DNA of 64,000 bases, from assembly GCF_009901525.1 (NCBI RefSeq), contig NZ_CP019288.1:2385501-2449500 (forward strand). The letters are read 5' to 3'. Shown here piece after piece: positions 8,980 through 18,727 of the stretch (position 1 is its first letter; the number at the start of each line of letters is the position of its first letter). The position numbers and the translations under genes are program-made. The DNA comes from Kordia antarctica (lineage in GTDB: Bacteria > Bacteroidota > Bacteroidia > Flavobacteriales > Flavobacteriaceae). Under the pieces are notes generated by a model. It did no database searches and had not been told where the DNA came from. It saw nothing but the letters and a program-made list of their open reading frames with translations.

Positions 8980-11900
8980 ATGAGAAATTTTTACGTAATC
9001 AGCATTTTTACCATTTTATGTTTTCAATTGAGTCTTGCACAACACAACTACGGAAAAGATTGGCAAAAGGTAGAAAATCTAGAGTTAAAAGGAAAATTAA
9101 CTTCTGCCAATAAAGTTGTACAACGCATTTATAAAAGAGCTGATAAAGAACAAAATACGGAACAAATTATAAAGAGTTTCATATACAGTTCAAAGTTTTC
9201 ATTACTGTTAAAGGAAGATGCAGAAAGCTTAATTTTCAATCAATTACAAAAAGAAATAGATAAACAATCGTTTCCTACGAATGCAATTTTAGAAAATATT
9301 TATGCCGATTTTCTGTCTCAATATTTAAAAAAACATCAATACAAAATTCGTTCGCGTTCGTATGTAAAAACAGCTGTTGTTGCTAACGATTATCAAATTT
9401 GGGATATACAAACGTTTTTAATTGAAATTAATCGTCACTTTCAAAATTCTATTCAACAGGAAAAAGCATTGCAACAACTTCCCGTAAAAGATTATTTGGC
9501 GTTTATGAAAGGGAAAGGAAATACGCTTCCATATAGATCAACATTATATGATATTTTAGCGCATAATATGTTGGATTTTTATAAAAACAATCTTCCACAT
9601 CACTATCAAATTCGTGATACAATTACATATTCTAAAGAATATTTTGACGTCAATGGAAGCTTTTTAAAGATTCCTTTTAAAACGACAACAGAAGAAACTT
9701 TATCAAAATTTAACACCTTACGATTGTTTCAAAATCTTGAAAAACTGCATCAAAACACTAAAGATGCATATGTTGATGTTGTATTGCAACGCCTAAAGTT
9801 TATTGCTACACATTCCGCCGAAAGTGAATCTCGAAATTGGTATGCTGAAGCATTGGTTAATTTGGCAAATAAGTGTGCAAATAATCCTAATGAAGCGTTG
9901 CTGAATTATGAAATTGCAACGGAATACATCTATCGCAGTCAAACATTTCAATTGCATAACAACAACGCAACTGTTGATATTTTTAAAACCAAAGCACAAC
10001 AACTTGCAACACGCACAATTGCGAAATATCCAAACTCTCAAGGAAGCATTAAATGTAAATTGCTTTTAAAAGAAATTGAAAAAGAGTATTTAAAATTTAC
10101 GGTGGAAGAATTTAGTGTTCCTAATAAACCAATGTTGGCAAGAGTTGAGTTGAAAAACATAGATACATTAAAACTCAAAATATATAAAACCTCAAAAGTT
10201 TTCAAACGAAATCATAAACTATACGATGCAGATTCTTTGGTAAAAATATTCGCAAAAACACATGTACCTTTTCTTGAAAAAGAATATATCCTAAAAATTC
10301 CAAAAGATTATAATGAACATACAACGGAAATTAGTATTCCAAAACTTCCACTTGGAAAATACTTGATTGTAGCTACAAATACAAAAAATGAACATGACGA
10401 AAACTATCTGTTCAAACATGTAAAAACTGTGAAAACCAATATTGCAGTTATGAAAACTGAATACATTGGGAAACAACAATATATTGTAGCTGATAGAACT
10501 TCGGGCAAACCAATTTACAAAGCAAAAATTGAAGTCTGGAACGCCAACGGAACTGTAAAACAGAAACTATTTACAAACTTAAAAGGAGAAGCAACTATTG
10601 AAAAAAGAGCAGAAGAAATTGCTCTAAATGAAATGATTACATATGAAAAAGATACGCTGGAAATTAGCGGACATTTAGATAGCAAACGTGCAGACAAAAA
10701 CGATGAAGATGATGAATATTTTGAAGCACGTGCGTTTATACTTATGGACAGAAGTATATATCGTCCTGGGCAAACCATTTATTTTAAAGGAATTGCATTG
10801 CAATACAAAAATGAAATAACTAGTGTTGTTCCAAATGTATATTTTGAAGTTTCTATATATGCTAATCGTGATGAAATAAAAACATTCAGACTTAAAACGA
10901 ATGAATTTGGTTCGTTTAACGAATCGTTTACACTTCCTAAAAATGCGCCTACTGGCGAATATTCTATTTCAATAGATGAAGATTATGAGTATGAAAAGGA
11001 TGAGAATTATAACGCTGAAGAAGACGAACATCCGTTTTGGGATTATGTTGGCTTTACTGATAGAAATACTTATTTTCAAGTAGAAGAATATAAACGTCCG
11101 CGATTTGAAGTAATCCTAAATCCGATTACTGAAAACTATAGATTTAACGATTATGTTATTATCAGCGGAAAAGCAAAAGCATTATTGGGCAGTGTTGTTT
11201 CGGAAGCAAACGTAAAATATACTATCAAACGAAAAGGATATTTAAAGGATTATACGAATAACGATCGTGAAAATTTCAATAAAACTATTGTGGTTGCAAC
11301 CGATACTACAAAAACAGATGCCAAAGGAAACTTCAAAATTTCTTTTGATGCAATTGCTGATTCAAACATAAAAAAAGAAGACTTAAATTATCATTCCTAT
11401 ACTATTGATATAGAGATAATTGATTTGAATGGCGAAACACAAACTGCCGAAAAAACAATTGATATTGGCTATGATGATTTTGAATTTCACACAATTATTC
11501 CTTCAGAACATTCCGCAGAAAAACCATTCAACATAGATATCCGAGTGTTAGATTTAAACGGTGTTCCTCTAAAAGCAACAGGGAAACTGAACATTTACAA
11601 ACGTGAAAATCCCAAACGCACTTACGTAAACCGACCTTGGAAAATGCCCGAAACATATCAAATGCAAAAAGAAGTATTTACGGAACAATTTCCACATTTT
11701 ACCTATGACAAAAACGATGAAGTGCTATCAAAAATAGAAGACAGTTTATTACTTTCTGAAACGTTTGACATCAACAAAAATAAAATAACAACCTACGATT
11801 TTAGCACTTGGGAATCTGGCACATATATTTTAGAAGCGGAGGCAACAACCGAATTTGGTGCTACAAGAGAAATCACCAAAACGTTTACTATAAAAAATAA

Positions 11901-14900
11901 AAAAGACACTTTTCTCAAAGACAACAGGATCTTCAAATATCACATTCTAAATACCGATTTTATTGAAGATGGCTTTATAGAAATAAAATTACTTTCAAGC
12001 TTTCGCGATACTCCGCTTCAAGTTTATATACATAGTTTTCACAAAACAACATTAGAATATTACACAATTACAACCTTGCGAGACGGAATGTCAATCATCA
12101 AAATTCCGATTCAAAAAAATTACGACGATCAATTTACTATACATTTTAGTTTTGTGAAATTCAATACGTTTCAGACGGATTATTACACATATAGTTTTAA
12201 AAGTAGAAAGAAATATCTAAACATTGAAACGGTAAGTTTTCGCAACAAACTCTTGCCTGGAACACCAGAAACATGGAGTTTTAAAATCACCGATTTTGAC
12301 AATAACGTGCAACCAACCGAATTACTTGCTTCTATGTACGACGAATCTCTCGATCAAATTGAAAAGCATGAATGGGACGGTTATCAATATTACTTTGGCG
12401 AAAACTATTATTCCATCCCAAATGTTGATGCGTATGAAGGTTTCAGAAGTGTAAAAACTTCAAGTTACAGTAGCTTTATTAATGTAACTAAAATTCCCAA
12501 CTTCAGAGATTATATAAAATTTGATTGGTTTGGATTCAACCTAAACAATACACAATTCAACAACAAACACTATTTAATGGCCTTGAAATATAAAAAGAAG
12601 AATGAAACACAACGGTTTGGCAATATAAGTGGCGTTGTCACTGATGATACAGGATTACCTTTGCCTGGCGCAACTGTTCTAATAAAAGGAACTGAAACTG
12701 GTGTTACTACTGATTTTGATGGTTTGTATGTTATAAAAGCAAACCCAGAAGACACATTGACATTTAGTTATGTTGGTTTCACAACTAAAAAAATTGTTGT
12801 TGGCAATTACAAAAGTATCAATGCTAAATTAGAACCTGGCAATGCATTGGAAGCAGTTGTAATTGTTGCGTATGGCGGCGCTACAACGTACGGTCCTGCA
12901 AATAATGGCGTAATTACTGTAAATGGCGAAGTTATAAGTAGAATTCCAACTGGTTCACTTGAGCAAATCCTTTCTGGAGCAGCGGCTGGCGTAAGTGTAA
13001 ATACAGGAAGTGGACAATCTGGAAGCAGTGCAACTATTATAATTAGAGGAACCGCTACTTTGCAAGGCGATGTAGAACCATTATTTGTAGTCGATGGAGT
13101 TCCTGTGAGTCGGGCAGTTTTTAGAAATCTGAATCAAGGAAATATCACATCATTGAGTGTTTTAAAAGATATTTCGGCAACTGCGTTGTATGGAGGTAGA
13201 GGCGCAAATGGCGTTGTTCTCATTACTACAAAATACGGAACTACCAAAGAAATTATTGATGGCAAAGAAGTTGTTGTAGGACTTTCAGAAGAAGATATTG
13301 AAACCGTAGAAACGCGAAAAGACTTAAAGGAAACTGCCTTTTTCTATCCAAACTTACGTACAAATTCAGAAGGAATTGTTTCGTTTACCTTTACTTCTCC
13401 AGAAGCATTAACTCGCTGGAAACTTCAACTATTTGCACATCAAAAAAATGGTGCTTTTGGCAATACTGAAAAAAATGCAGTAACACAAAAAGAACTCATG
13501 GTTGTGCCAAATATGCCACGTTTTTTACGTGAAAAAGATACGATTGTCATAGCTTCTAAAATTGTAAATATTCAAAATAAAACTACGAAAGGAATTGCTT
13601 CACTTCGGTTATTCGATGCGCAAACAATGGAATCGATTGATGCAAAAGTGCATTTGGCAGCTAAAAATAAAGCATTTACTATTGACGCAAAAGGCAATAC
13701 AAATGTATCATGGAAACTCTATATTCCTGAAGGTGTAGATGCTATTCAGTATAAAGTTATCGCTAAAGCGGGAAATTACTCAGATGGAGAAGAAAGTGCA
13801 TTGCCAGTATTGAAAAATAGTATTCTCATCACCGAAGCAAAACCGATTTGGGTAAAAGCTGGAGAAGAAAAAGAAGTAACATTTAGCAAACTTGCCAACA
13901 ACACAAGTACAAGTTTGAAACATCACAAATTGACGCTGGAATATACATCGAATCCGACTTGGAGCGCGATTCAATCATTGCCATATTTACTAGAATATCC
14001 GTATGAATGTGCCGAACAAACCTTCGCACGTTTATATGCCAATATGATTTCAGGATATATTTTGCAAAGTTCTCCCGAAATAAAAGAAGTCTTTGAATCG
14101 TGGAAAGCAAACGAACAATTAGTATCTGATTTAGAAAAAAACTCCGAATTAAAAACAATGCTACTTTCTGAAACTCCTTGGGTTCGTGATGCAGCTTCAG
14201 AAACGAAAAAGAAACAACGGTTGACACAATTATTTGACAAAAAAACAATGGAGAGTTTGCAATTGGAAATGTTGCTAAAATTAGAAGATATGCAAACTGC
14301 ATCTGGCGGATTTCCTTGGTTTTCTGGCGGAAAAGAAAATCTGTACATCACACTTCATATTTTACAAACGTATGGACATTTAGTAAAATTAGGTGCTATT
14401 TCTGATGAAGAATCAAGCGTAACAGAAATCATGAAAGATGCGTACTCGTTTGCGGATAATCGTTTCTTAATGGCATATTCCATCCAAAAAAAATCAACAA
14501 ATAAAAGCACATTCAAACAACAATTGCGCTATTTATATACGCGAAGTATGATAACAGCAAAAATGCCTATTTCTAAGGAAGTAAAAAAAGTAATGAATTT
14601 CTACTTAGATAATTTACAGAAAAAATGGGTTTTATTATCATTAGAAGAAAAAGCAATGTTGGCACTTTCGTTGGAACGAATGGGAAAACACCGAGAAGCT
14701 AAAAAAATTATGGAATCGTTGGAAGAATCTGCTGTAAAAACTACCGAATCTGGCATGTATTGGAAAGAAATTACAGAAGCGCGGTATTCCAATTCGCATG
14801 CAGTAGAAAAGCAAGCATTATTGATTGAAGCCTTTTCAGAAATTACAAAAGATGATACAATTGTGCAAGAATTACAATTATGGTTATTGCAACAAAAACA

Positions 14901-15624
14901 AACGTCGCAATGGGCAACTACGAAAGCCACGACAAAAGCGATTTATGCATTATTGTTGAATCCGACAGCATTTGTTTCTATCAAAGACAATACAGTTTTC
15001 ACTATTGGAACTAAAAAAATCAAAACTAAAAAACTAGACGAAACTGCCAAAGAAGCAGGTTCAGGTTATTTTAAGACTTCTTGGAACAAAGATGAAATTA
15101 CAAAAGATAAAGCAACGATAAAGGTTTCAAACAATAGTAAAACGGTTGGTTTTGGCGGCATTTATTGGCAGTATTTTGAAGAATTGGAAAACATTACACA
15201 AAATGATGAAGCTTCGTTACAAGTTACAAAAGAGTTATATGTAAAAGAAAAAGAAATGTTGATTCCACTTGCGAAACGTTCGTTGAAAATTGGCGATCTT
15301 ATCACAGTTCGATTAACAATTAGAAACAAAAAAGACCTCGAATTTATTCACTTAAAAGATATGCGTGCAGCTGGTTTAGAACCTGTAAATGTATTGTCTG
15401 AATATAAATGGCAAGACGGAATTGGGTATTTTGAAAGTACACGCGATGCAAGTACAAATTTCTTTTTTGATAGAGTTCCGAAAGGAGTTTTCATCTTAGA
15501 ATATGAAGTTCGCGTCAATAATATTGGAGAGTTCTCCAACGGAATTACCACGATTGAAAGTATGTATGCGCCCGAATTTAGAAGTCATACCAAAGGAATT
15601 CGGATAACAGTAGCTGCTGAGTAA
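8980..15624 (+). CDS. Giant alpha-2-macroglobulin family protein with embedded carboxypeptidase-regulatory and TonB-plug domains
   Basis: A 2214-residue envelope protein with signal peptide (about 1-20, cleavage near SLAQ). Order seen: an N-terminal helical part (about 25-370); MG-type strands including RSIYRPGQTIYFKGIALQ (about 588-605) and FQVEEYKRPRFEVIL (about 698); a CarboxypepD_reg-like domain (about 1215-1290, ISGVVTDDTGLPLPGATVLI); a SusC-type plug domain (about 1293-1417, ending NGVVLITTKYG) without any beta barrel; then the A2M core (about 1449 on), the thioester motif C1677-A-E-Q1680, the thioester helical domain (GGFPWFSGGKENLYITLHIL, about 1770) and a C-terminal receptor-binding-like domain. 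Bacterial A2Ms trap proteases through the CxEQ thioester. The plug between MG and thioester regions is the oddity; its role is unknown. Monocistronic. Confidence 0.92.
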   Translation: MRNFYVISIFTILCFQLSLAQHNYGKDWQKVENLELKGKLTSANKVVQRIYKRADKEQNTEQIIKSFIYSSKFSLLLKEDAESLIFNQLQKEIDKQSFPTNAILENIYADFLSQYLKKHQYKIRSRSYVKTAVVANDYQIWDIQTFLIEINRHFQNSIQQEKALQQLPVKDYLAFMKGKGNTLPYRSTLYDILAHNMLDFYKNNLPHHYQIRDTITYSKEYFDVNGSFLKIPFKTTTEETLSKFNTLRLFQNLEKLHQNTKDAYVDVVLQRLKFIATHSAESESRNWYAEALVNLANKCANNPNEALLNYEIATEYIYRSQTFQLHNNNATVDIFKTKAQQLATRTIAKYPNSQGSIKCKLLLKEIEKEYLKFTVEEFSVPNKPMLARVELKNIDTLKLKIYKTSKVFKRNHKLYDADSLVKIFAKTHVPFLEKEYILKIPKDYNEHTTEISIPKLPLGKYLIVATNTKNEHDENYLFKHVKTVKTNIAVMKTEYIGKQQYIVADRTSGKPIYKAKIEVWNANGTVKQKLFTNLKGEATIEKRAEEIALNEMITYEKDTLEISGHLDSKRADKNDEDDEYFEARAFILMDRSIYRPGQTIYFKGIALQYKNEITSVVPNVYFEVSIYANRDEIKTFRLKTNEFGSFNESFTLPKNAPTGEYSISIDEDYEYEKDENYNAEEDEHPFWDYVGFTDRNTYFQVEEYKRPRFEVILNPITENYRFNDYVIISGKAKALLGSVVSEANVKYTIKRKGYLKDYTNNDRENFNKTIVVATDTTKTDAKGNFKISFDAIADSNIKKEDLNYHSYTIDIEIIDLNGETQTAEKTIDIGYDDFEFHTIIPSEHSAEKPFNIDIRVLDLNGVPLKATGKLNIYKRENPKRTYVNRPWKMPETYQMQKEVFTEQFPHFTYDKNDEVLSKIEDSLLLSETFDINKNKITTYDFSTWESGTYILEAEATTEFGATREITKTFTIKNKKDTFLKDNRIFKYHILNTDFIEDGFIEIKLLSSFRDTPLQVYIHSFHKTTLEYYTITTLRDGMSIIKIPIQKNYDDQFTIHFSFVKFNTFQTDYYTYSFKSRKKYLNIETVSFRNKLLPGTPETWSFKITDFDNNVQPTELLASMYDESLDQIEKHEWDGYQYYFGENYYSIPNVDAYEGFRSVKTSSYSSFINVTKIPNFRDYIKFDWFGFNLNNTQFNNKHYLMALKYKKKNETQRFGNISGVVTDDTGLPLPGATVLIKGTETGVTTDFDGLYVIKANPEDTLTFSYVGFTTKKIVVGNYKSINAKLEPGNALEAVVIVAYGGATTYGPANNGVITVNGEVISRIPTGSLEQILSGAAAGVSVNTGSGQSGSSATIIIRGTATLQGDVEPLFVVDGVPVSRAVFRNLNQGNITSLSVLKDISATALYGGRGANGVVLITTKYGTTKEIIDGKEVVVGLSEEDIETVETRKDLKETAFFYPNLRTNSEGIVSFTFTSPEALTRWKLQLFAHQKNGAFGNTEKNAVTQKELMVVPNMPRFLREKDTIVIASKIVNIQNKTTKGIASLRLFDAQTMESIDAKVHLAAKNKAFTIDAKGNTNVSWKLYIPEGVDAIQYKVIAKAGNYSDGEESALPVLKNSILITEAKPIWVKAGEEKEVTFSKLANNTSTSLKHHKLTLEYTSNPTWSAIQSLPYLLEYPYECAEQTFARLYANMISGYILQSSPEIKEVFESWKANEQLVSDLEKNSELKTMLLSETPWVRDAASETKKKQRLTQLFDKKTMESLQLEMLLKLEDMQTASGGFPWFSGGKENLYITLHILQTYGHLVKLGAISDEESSVTEIMKDAYSFADNRFLMAYSIQKKSTNKSTFKQQLRYLYTRSMITAKMPISKEVKKVMNFYLDNLQKKWVLLSLEEKAMLALSLERMGKHREAKKIMESLEESAVKTTESGMYWKEITEARYSNSHAVEKQALLIEAFSEITKDDTIVQELQLWLLQQKQTSQWATTKATTKAIYALLLNPTAFVSIKDNTVFTIGTKKIKTKKLDETAKEAGSGYFKTSWNKDEITKDKATIKVSNNSKTVGFGGIYWQYFEELENITQNDEASLQVTKELYVKEKEMLIPLAKRSLKIGDLITVRLTIRNKKDLEFIHLKDMRAAGLEPVNVLSEYKWQDGIGYFESTRDASTNFFFDRVPKGVFILEYEVRVNNIGEFSNGITTIESMYAPEFRSHTKGIRITVAAE

Positions 15625-15688
15625 GCCAAGATTATAACTTGCCTACTAAACTATATTTACCTATTTTTGAGTATGAACACTACCGATT

Positions 15689-17467
15689 ATGAAAAAATTA
15701 CTACTCATCCTTACGTTATGTATTACTGCATCTTCCTATGCGCAAATCATTAATTTCCCAGATGCTAATTTTAAAGCTAAGTTATTAGCTGCAGAGTCTG
15801 GCAACGGAATAGCATATGGAACTAGCGGAGGTTCGTTTAAGTTAGACGCTAATGATGATGGAGAAATTGAAGTTTCTGAAGCTTTATTAGTTGGGACGCT
15901 TCATTTAAGAAGTTCGAATATTTCTGACCTAACTGGTTTAGAATCTTTTGCAAATATTCGCACATTAAATTGTGATTATAATAATTTAACAATACTTGAT
16001 TTATCAGCATTAAACAACATAGAAAAAGTAAACGCCAATAATAATAGCTTGACAAGTGTTACTATTGCTGGATCTGCAAGTTTGGAATATATCAATCTTA
16101 ATACGAATCAATTAACGAGTATATATCTTAATGGATTGCCCAATTTAGGCGCGTTGTCTATAAATGACAATCAAATTACCACTTTGGATGCGCAAGTTTT
16201 AACGGAAGCTTATCGTCTAGACTGTAAAGGAAACTTATTGACAAGTTTAGATGTTAGTAATTTATCTTCACTTATATTACTTAGATGTGATAATAACTTG
16301 CTTGAATCATTAAATATAAAAAATGGAAATTTTCGGCAAACTGGATGGAGTTTTTCCGGGAATCCTACATTAAAATATATTTGCGCCGATCCGGAACTAT
16401 TTACAATTGTAGAAAATAAAATAACTGAATACGGATATACTGATTGCTATGTAAACTCTTTGTGTTCCTATGTTTCTGGGCAAAGTTTTTATTCCATTAC
16501 TGGAGCTATTCTATTTGATGAAGAAGCTGATGGTTGTGACATGAATGACGCAGTATCTCCAAATTTAGAGTTTACACTTTATAATGGTTCAAATACAGGA
16601 ACTGCATTTTCTGATGCAACAGGAAACTATCATTTTGACATTCAAGATGGAAATTATACCGTAACACCAGTTCCAATTAATCCAACATATTTTACGATAT
16701 CTCCAGCTTCCGTAACGGTAAATTTTCCTGCTGATCCAGCTCCTAATACCCAAGATTTTTGTGTGACTCCAAACGGAGTTTATAACGATTTAGCAATAGA
16801 ATTTGGATCTTCTGGCGTTGCAGCCTTTACAAATACTTCATATCCTATAAGTGATGATTATCCTATTGCACTGGCTGATAATGATTTGTCATTTTCTTTT
16901 CGGATTTTTTATCAAAACAAAGGAACTACCACACAATCGGGAACGCTCAATTACGGATTTGATAATGCAGAAATAACAATGGTGACTACAACTCCTGTTG
17001 CTACGAATCAAACTAGCAATTCGTTATCATGGAATTTTACAGATTTGAGACCTTTTGAAACTCGCGAAATTCTAGTTGTTTTAGAGTTTACTGGTCAAGG
17101 AATGCATAATTTTTTCCATACAGCAACAGTTACACCTTCAGAAACAGAATTTACACCTTCGGATAATACAATTTCATTAACACATGAAGTTTTCTGTTGT
17201 TTATTAAGTACTCCAGAATCTTCTTTTAGTGACTATTTTACGATGTATCCAAATCCGACTAAAAACACATTAAACTTGAAACTTAAGAAGAACATTGCAA
17301 TATCATCATTTACGGTTTACAATATGTTTGGACAGAAAGTTAAAACAATCCCATACAGAAATACAGAGCTTACGTCTATTGATGTCACAGATTTGAAAAC
17401 AGGTCAATATTTTATTAGAATCGCAACCGATAAAACAGTGCTTACCGCACGTTTTATAAAGGAATGA
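15689..17467 (+). CDS. Secreted leucine-rich-repeat protein with type IX sorting domain
   Basis: A 592-residue surface or secreted protein. The signal peptide (about 1-18) is followed by a region starting NFPDANFKAKLL and at least six short LRR units of the Bacteroidota type (N.LT.LD.S.L..L), to about residue 240. Then come an SD-repeat-like domain (about 262-365, SITGAILFDEEADGCDMNDA) and a DUF11/DUF7619-like domain (about 370-505). The C-terminus (about 520-592, MYPNPTKNTLNLKL to the end) is a T9SS type A sorting signal, cleaved on export through the type IX system. It follows the A2M gene by 64 bases on the same strand and has a good own start, so co-transcription is possible but not shown. 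Confidence 0.9.
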   Translation: MKKLLLILTLCITASSYAQIINFPDANFKAKLLAAESGNGIAYGTSGGSFKLDANDDGEIEVSEALLVGTLHLRSSNISDLTGLESFANIRTLNCDYNNLTILDLSALNNIEKVNANNNSLTSVTIAGSASLEYINLNTNQLTSIYLNGLPNLGALSINDNQITTLDAQVLTEAYRLDCKGNLLTSLDVSNLSSLILLRCDNNLLESLNIKNGNFRQTGWSFSGNPTLKYICADPELFTIVENKITEYGYTDCYVNSLCSYVSGQSFYSITGAILFDEEADGCDMNDAVSPNLEFTLYNGSNTGTAFSDATGNYHFDIQDGNYTVTPVPINPTYFTISPASVTVNFPADPAPNTQDFCVTPNGVYNDLAIEFGSSGVAAFTNTSYPISDDYPIALADNDLSFSFRIFYQNKGTTTQSGTLNYGFDNAEITMVTTTPVATNQTSNSLSWNFTDLRPFETREILVVLEFTGQGMHNFFHTATVTPSETEFTPSDNTISLTHEVFCCLLSTPESSFSDYFTMYPNPTKNTLNLKLKKNIAISSFTVYNMFGQKVKTIPYRNTELTSIDVTDLKTGQYFIRIATDKTVLTARFIKE

Positions 17468-17519
17468 TGTGTTACAATTTGATGATTTTAAAATGTATTA
17501 ATTTGAAAATGCATCAACA

Positions 17520-17563
17520 CGTCAGATCGAGTGAATTTGTAAAACAAATTTGTATCGAGATCG
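17520..17563. repeat. Dispersed TCGAG hairpin repeat, copy A
   Basis: Begins CGTCAGATCGAGTGA and ends TGTATCGAGA, with a small internal stem (AATTTG/CAAATT). Related copies lie at 45570-45631, 51946-51997, 52022-52064 and 62147-62210. It sits between convergent genes. Confidence 0.65.
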
Positions 17564-17572
17564 TTTTTCAAT

Positions 17573-17604
17573 TTGAAGATTTGAAGATTTGAAGATTTGA
17601 AGAT
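17573..17604. repeat. Tandem 8-bp repeat (TTGAAGAT, four copies)
   Basis: Four head-to-tail copies of TTGAAGAT in the convergent gap before the VOC gene. Similar AT-rich simple repeats recur at other gene ends in the window. Confidence 0.8.
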
Positions 17605-17657
17605 TTTAAAATGTAATGTTTCAATCTTTCAATTCCTTCAATCTTTGAATCTTTTAA

Positions 17658-18026
17658 TTATTTCACAAACTCACCAATATGCCACAAAATCCCTGACGGA
17701 TCGTAGATAAAAAATTCATTTCCCCAATCGTTATAAGTAATTTCTGTGATACGTACGTTTTCATATTTCTGGTCTAGATGTAATTTTTTGATGGCTTCTA
17801 AATGTTGTTTTAAATCATCCACTTCCAAGAAAATCATCGTGTTTTCAATCCAATCTTTTACATATGCATCTTGCAAATAAAAGCCAAAATCGCCCAATTT
17901 AAAATAGGACATATTGTGCAAAACGGAAAGTTCTTCAAAACCCAAATCGCGATAAAAACTTCGAGAAACTTCGAAATTCTTTGCGCCAATAAAAGCTCTA
18001 ATTGATTTTATGTTATCACTTTTCAT
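17658..18026 (-). CDS. VOC family (glyoxalase/bleomycin-resistance-like) protein
   Basis: A 122-residue cytoplasmic protein with the paired beta-alpha-beta-beta-beta modules of the vicinal oxygen chelate fold: RAFIGAKNFEVSRSFYRDLG opens module 1, and MIFLEVDDLKQHLEAIKKL then NEFFIYDPSGILWHIGEF form module 2. The closing pattern DPSG.LWH(I/F)GE is the usual VOC end with a conserved Glu. The substrate is unknown; small VOC proteins range from antibiotic-binding proteins to isomerases. A possible minus-strand -7 box TAGTTTTG lies at 18132-18125, which would give a leader of about 90 bases. Confidence 0.88.
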   Translation of the reverse strand: MKSDNIKSIRAFIGAKNFEVSRSFYRDLGFEELSVLHNMSYFKLGDFGFYLQDAYVKDWIENTMIFLEVDDLKQHLEAIKKLHLDQKYENVRITEITYNDWGNEFFIYDPSGILWHIGEFVK

Positions 18027-18349
18027 AATTTATCCGAGTTTAAGTTCTTCGTTTGTTTGAATCAAAAGAAACTTCATATTTTGATTGTTTTCTAAAAATA
18101 GAAGATACAATAGTTTCCTGTAATCAAAACTACTTTTCGTATTAGTATAAGTACTTCACTATAACATGTTGCGCAGATATATATACTTTCGGGAATATTA
18201 AGATTTACTTTTTTTGTTGTGTTACTATAAGAATTGTAACTACAAATTACAATCCATCTAATCAAGTAATTTTTTATTGAAATTCAATCGATTAGATGGA
18301 TTATGGAGCATTACTTACATAGGAAAACTCCTAAATAAAAGTATGTAGA
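18027..18349. repeat. Gap with a long inverted repeat
   Basis: No gene seen. It contains inverted arms AATCCATCTAATC (18251-18263) and GATTAGATGGATT (18290-18302), 13 bp and perfect, with a smaller hairpin ATTGAA/TTCAAT in the loop. The structure lies 48 bases past the stop of the small minus-strand peptide gene and may end its transcript, although no T-tract follows. Confidence 0.6.
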
Positions 18350-18478
18350 TTACTTTATTGGACAACAGTAAACAGAAGGACAAACACATCTACTCCAATC
18401 AATACCGCCTACAATAGTACTTTGCGCTGATTTCTCTAAAATTTGTGTGCTTTCTAATTTTTTAATGAGTTCTAACAT
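18350..18478 (-). CDS. Double-glycine-leader small peptide, putative RiPP/natural-product precursor
   Basis: A 42-codon gene on the minus strand (ATG 18476-18478, stop 18350-18352). The product starts MLELIKKLESTQILEKSAQS, reaches a double-glycine site at residues 24-25 (TIVGG) and ends with the 17-residue core IDWSRCVCPSVYCCPIK, which carries four Cys (CxC and CC). A charged, Leu/Lys/Glu-rich leader, GG cleavage site and short Cys-rich core are the plan of Bacteroidota GG-leader natural-product precursors cut and exported by C39-peptidase ABC transporters. A near-consensus -7 box (TAGTTTTC, minus strand, 18522-18515) lies about 37 bases before the ATG. No modification enzyme or peptidase transporter is in the window, so it is an orphan here. 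Coding status and RiPP nature are inference. Confidence 0.6.
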   Translation of the reverse strand: MLELIKKLESTQILEKSAQSTIVGGIDWSRCVCPSVYCCPIK

Positions 18479-18727
18479 AAGTTATTTTTTAAAGTTAATA
18501 ATAATTGAATTTAAGAAAACTAGAATAAAAAGTGTTACGGTAAAACCATAATTCTCTCTAAAACAATGATTTCGCATTATTTTATTAAAAGGGAAGTTTC
18601 ACTCAATGAAAATACACGTTCACGCATTGCTCGTTTCAAAACACTTAAAGATAGTATAGTTTTGAAATCTAATCAAACAAAAAATAGATTCCTGCCTGCG
18701 CAGGAATGACAAACTAACAACTCAACT
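18479..18727. repeat. Gap with a palindromic repeat TTCCTGCCTGCGCAGGAA
   Basis: Holds the promoter region of the small peptide gene and a GC-rich palindrome at 18689-18706 (arms TTCCTGC/GCAGGAA). A second copy with changed but still paired bases is at 45669-45685. A 47-codon plus-strand frame (18566-18709) runs into this palindrome and is not called. Confidence 0.6.

Noticed and set aside
12570-12755. Minus-strand frame over the plug region of the A2M gene and similar antisense frames elsewhere in this gene
   Set aside because: They are antisense shadows of a continuous, well-supported coding frame.
18566-18709. 47-codon plus-strand frame starting MISHYFIKRE
   Set aside because: It runs into the GC-rich palindrome and its end depends on that repeat. 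It overlaps the promoter region of the small peptide gene and I recognise no family or conserved motif.
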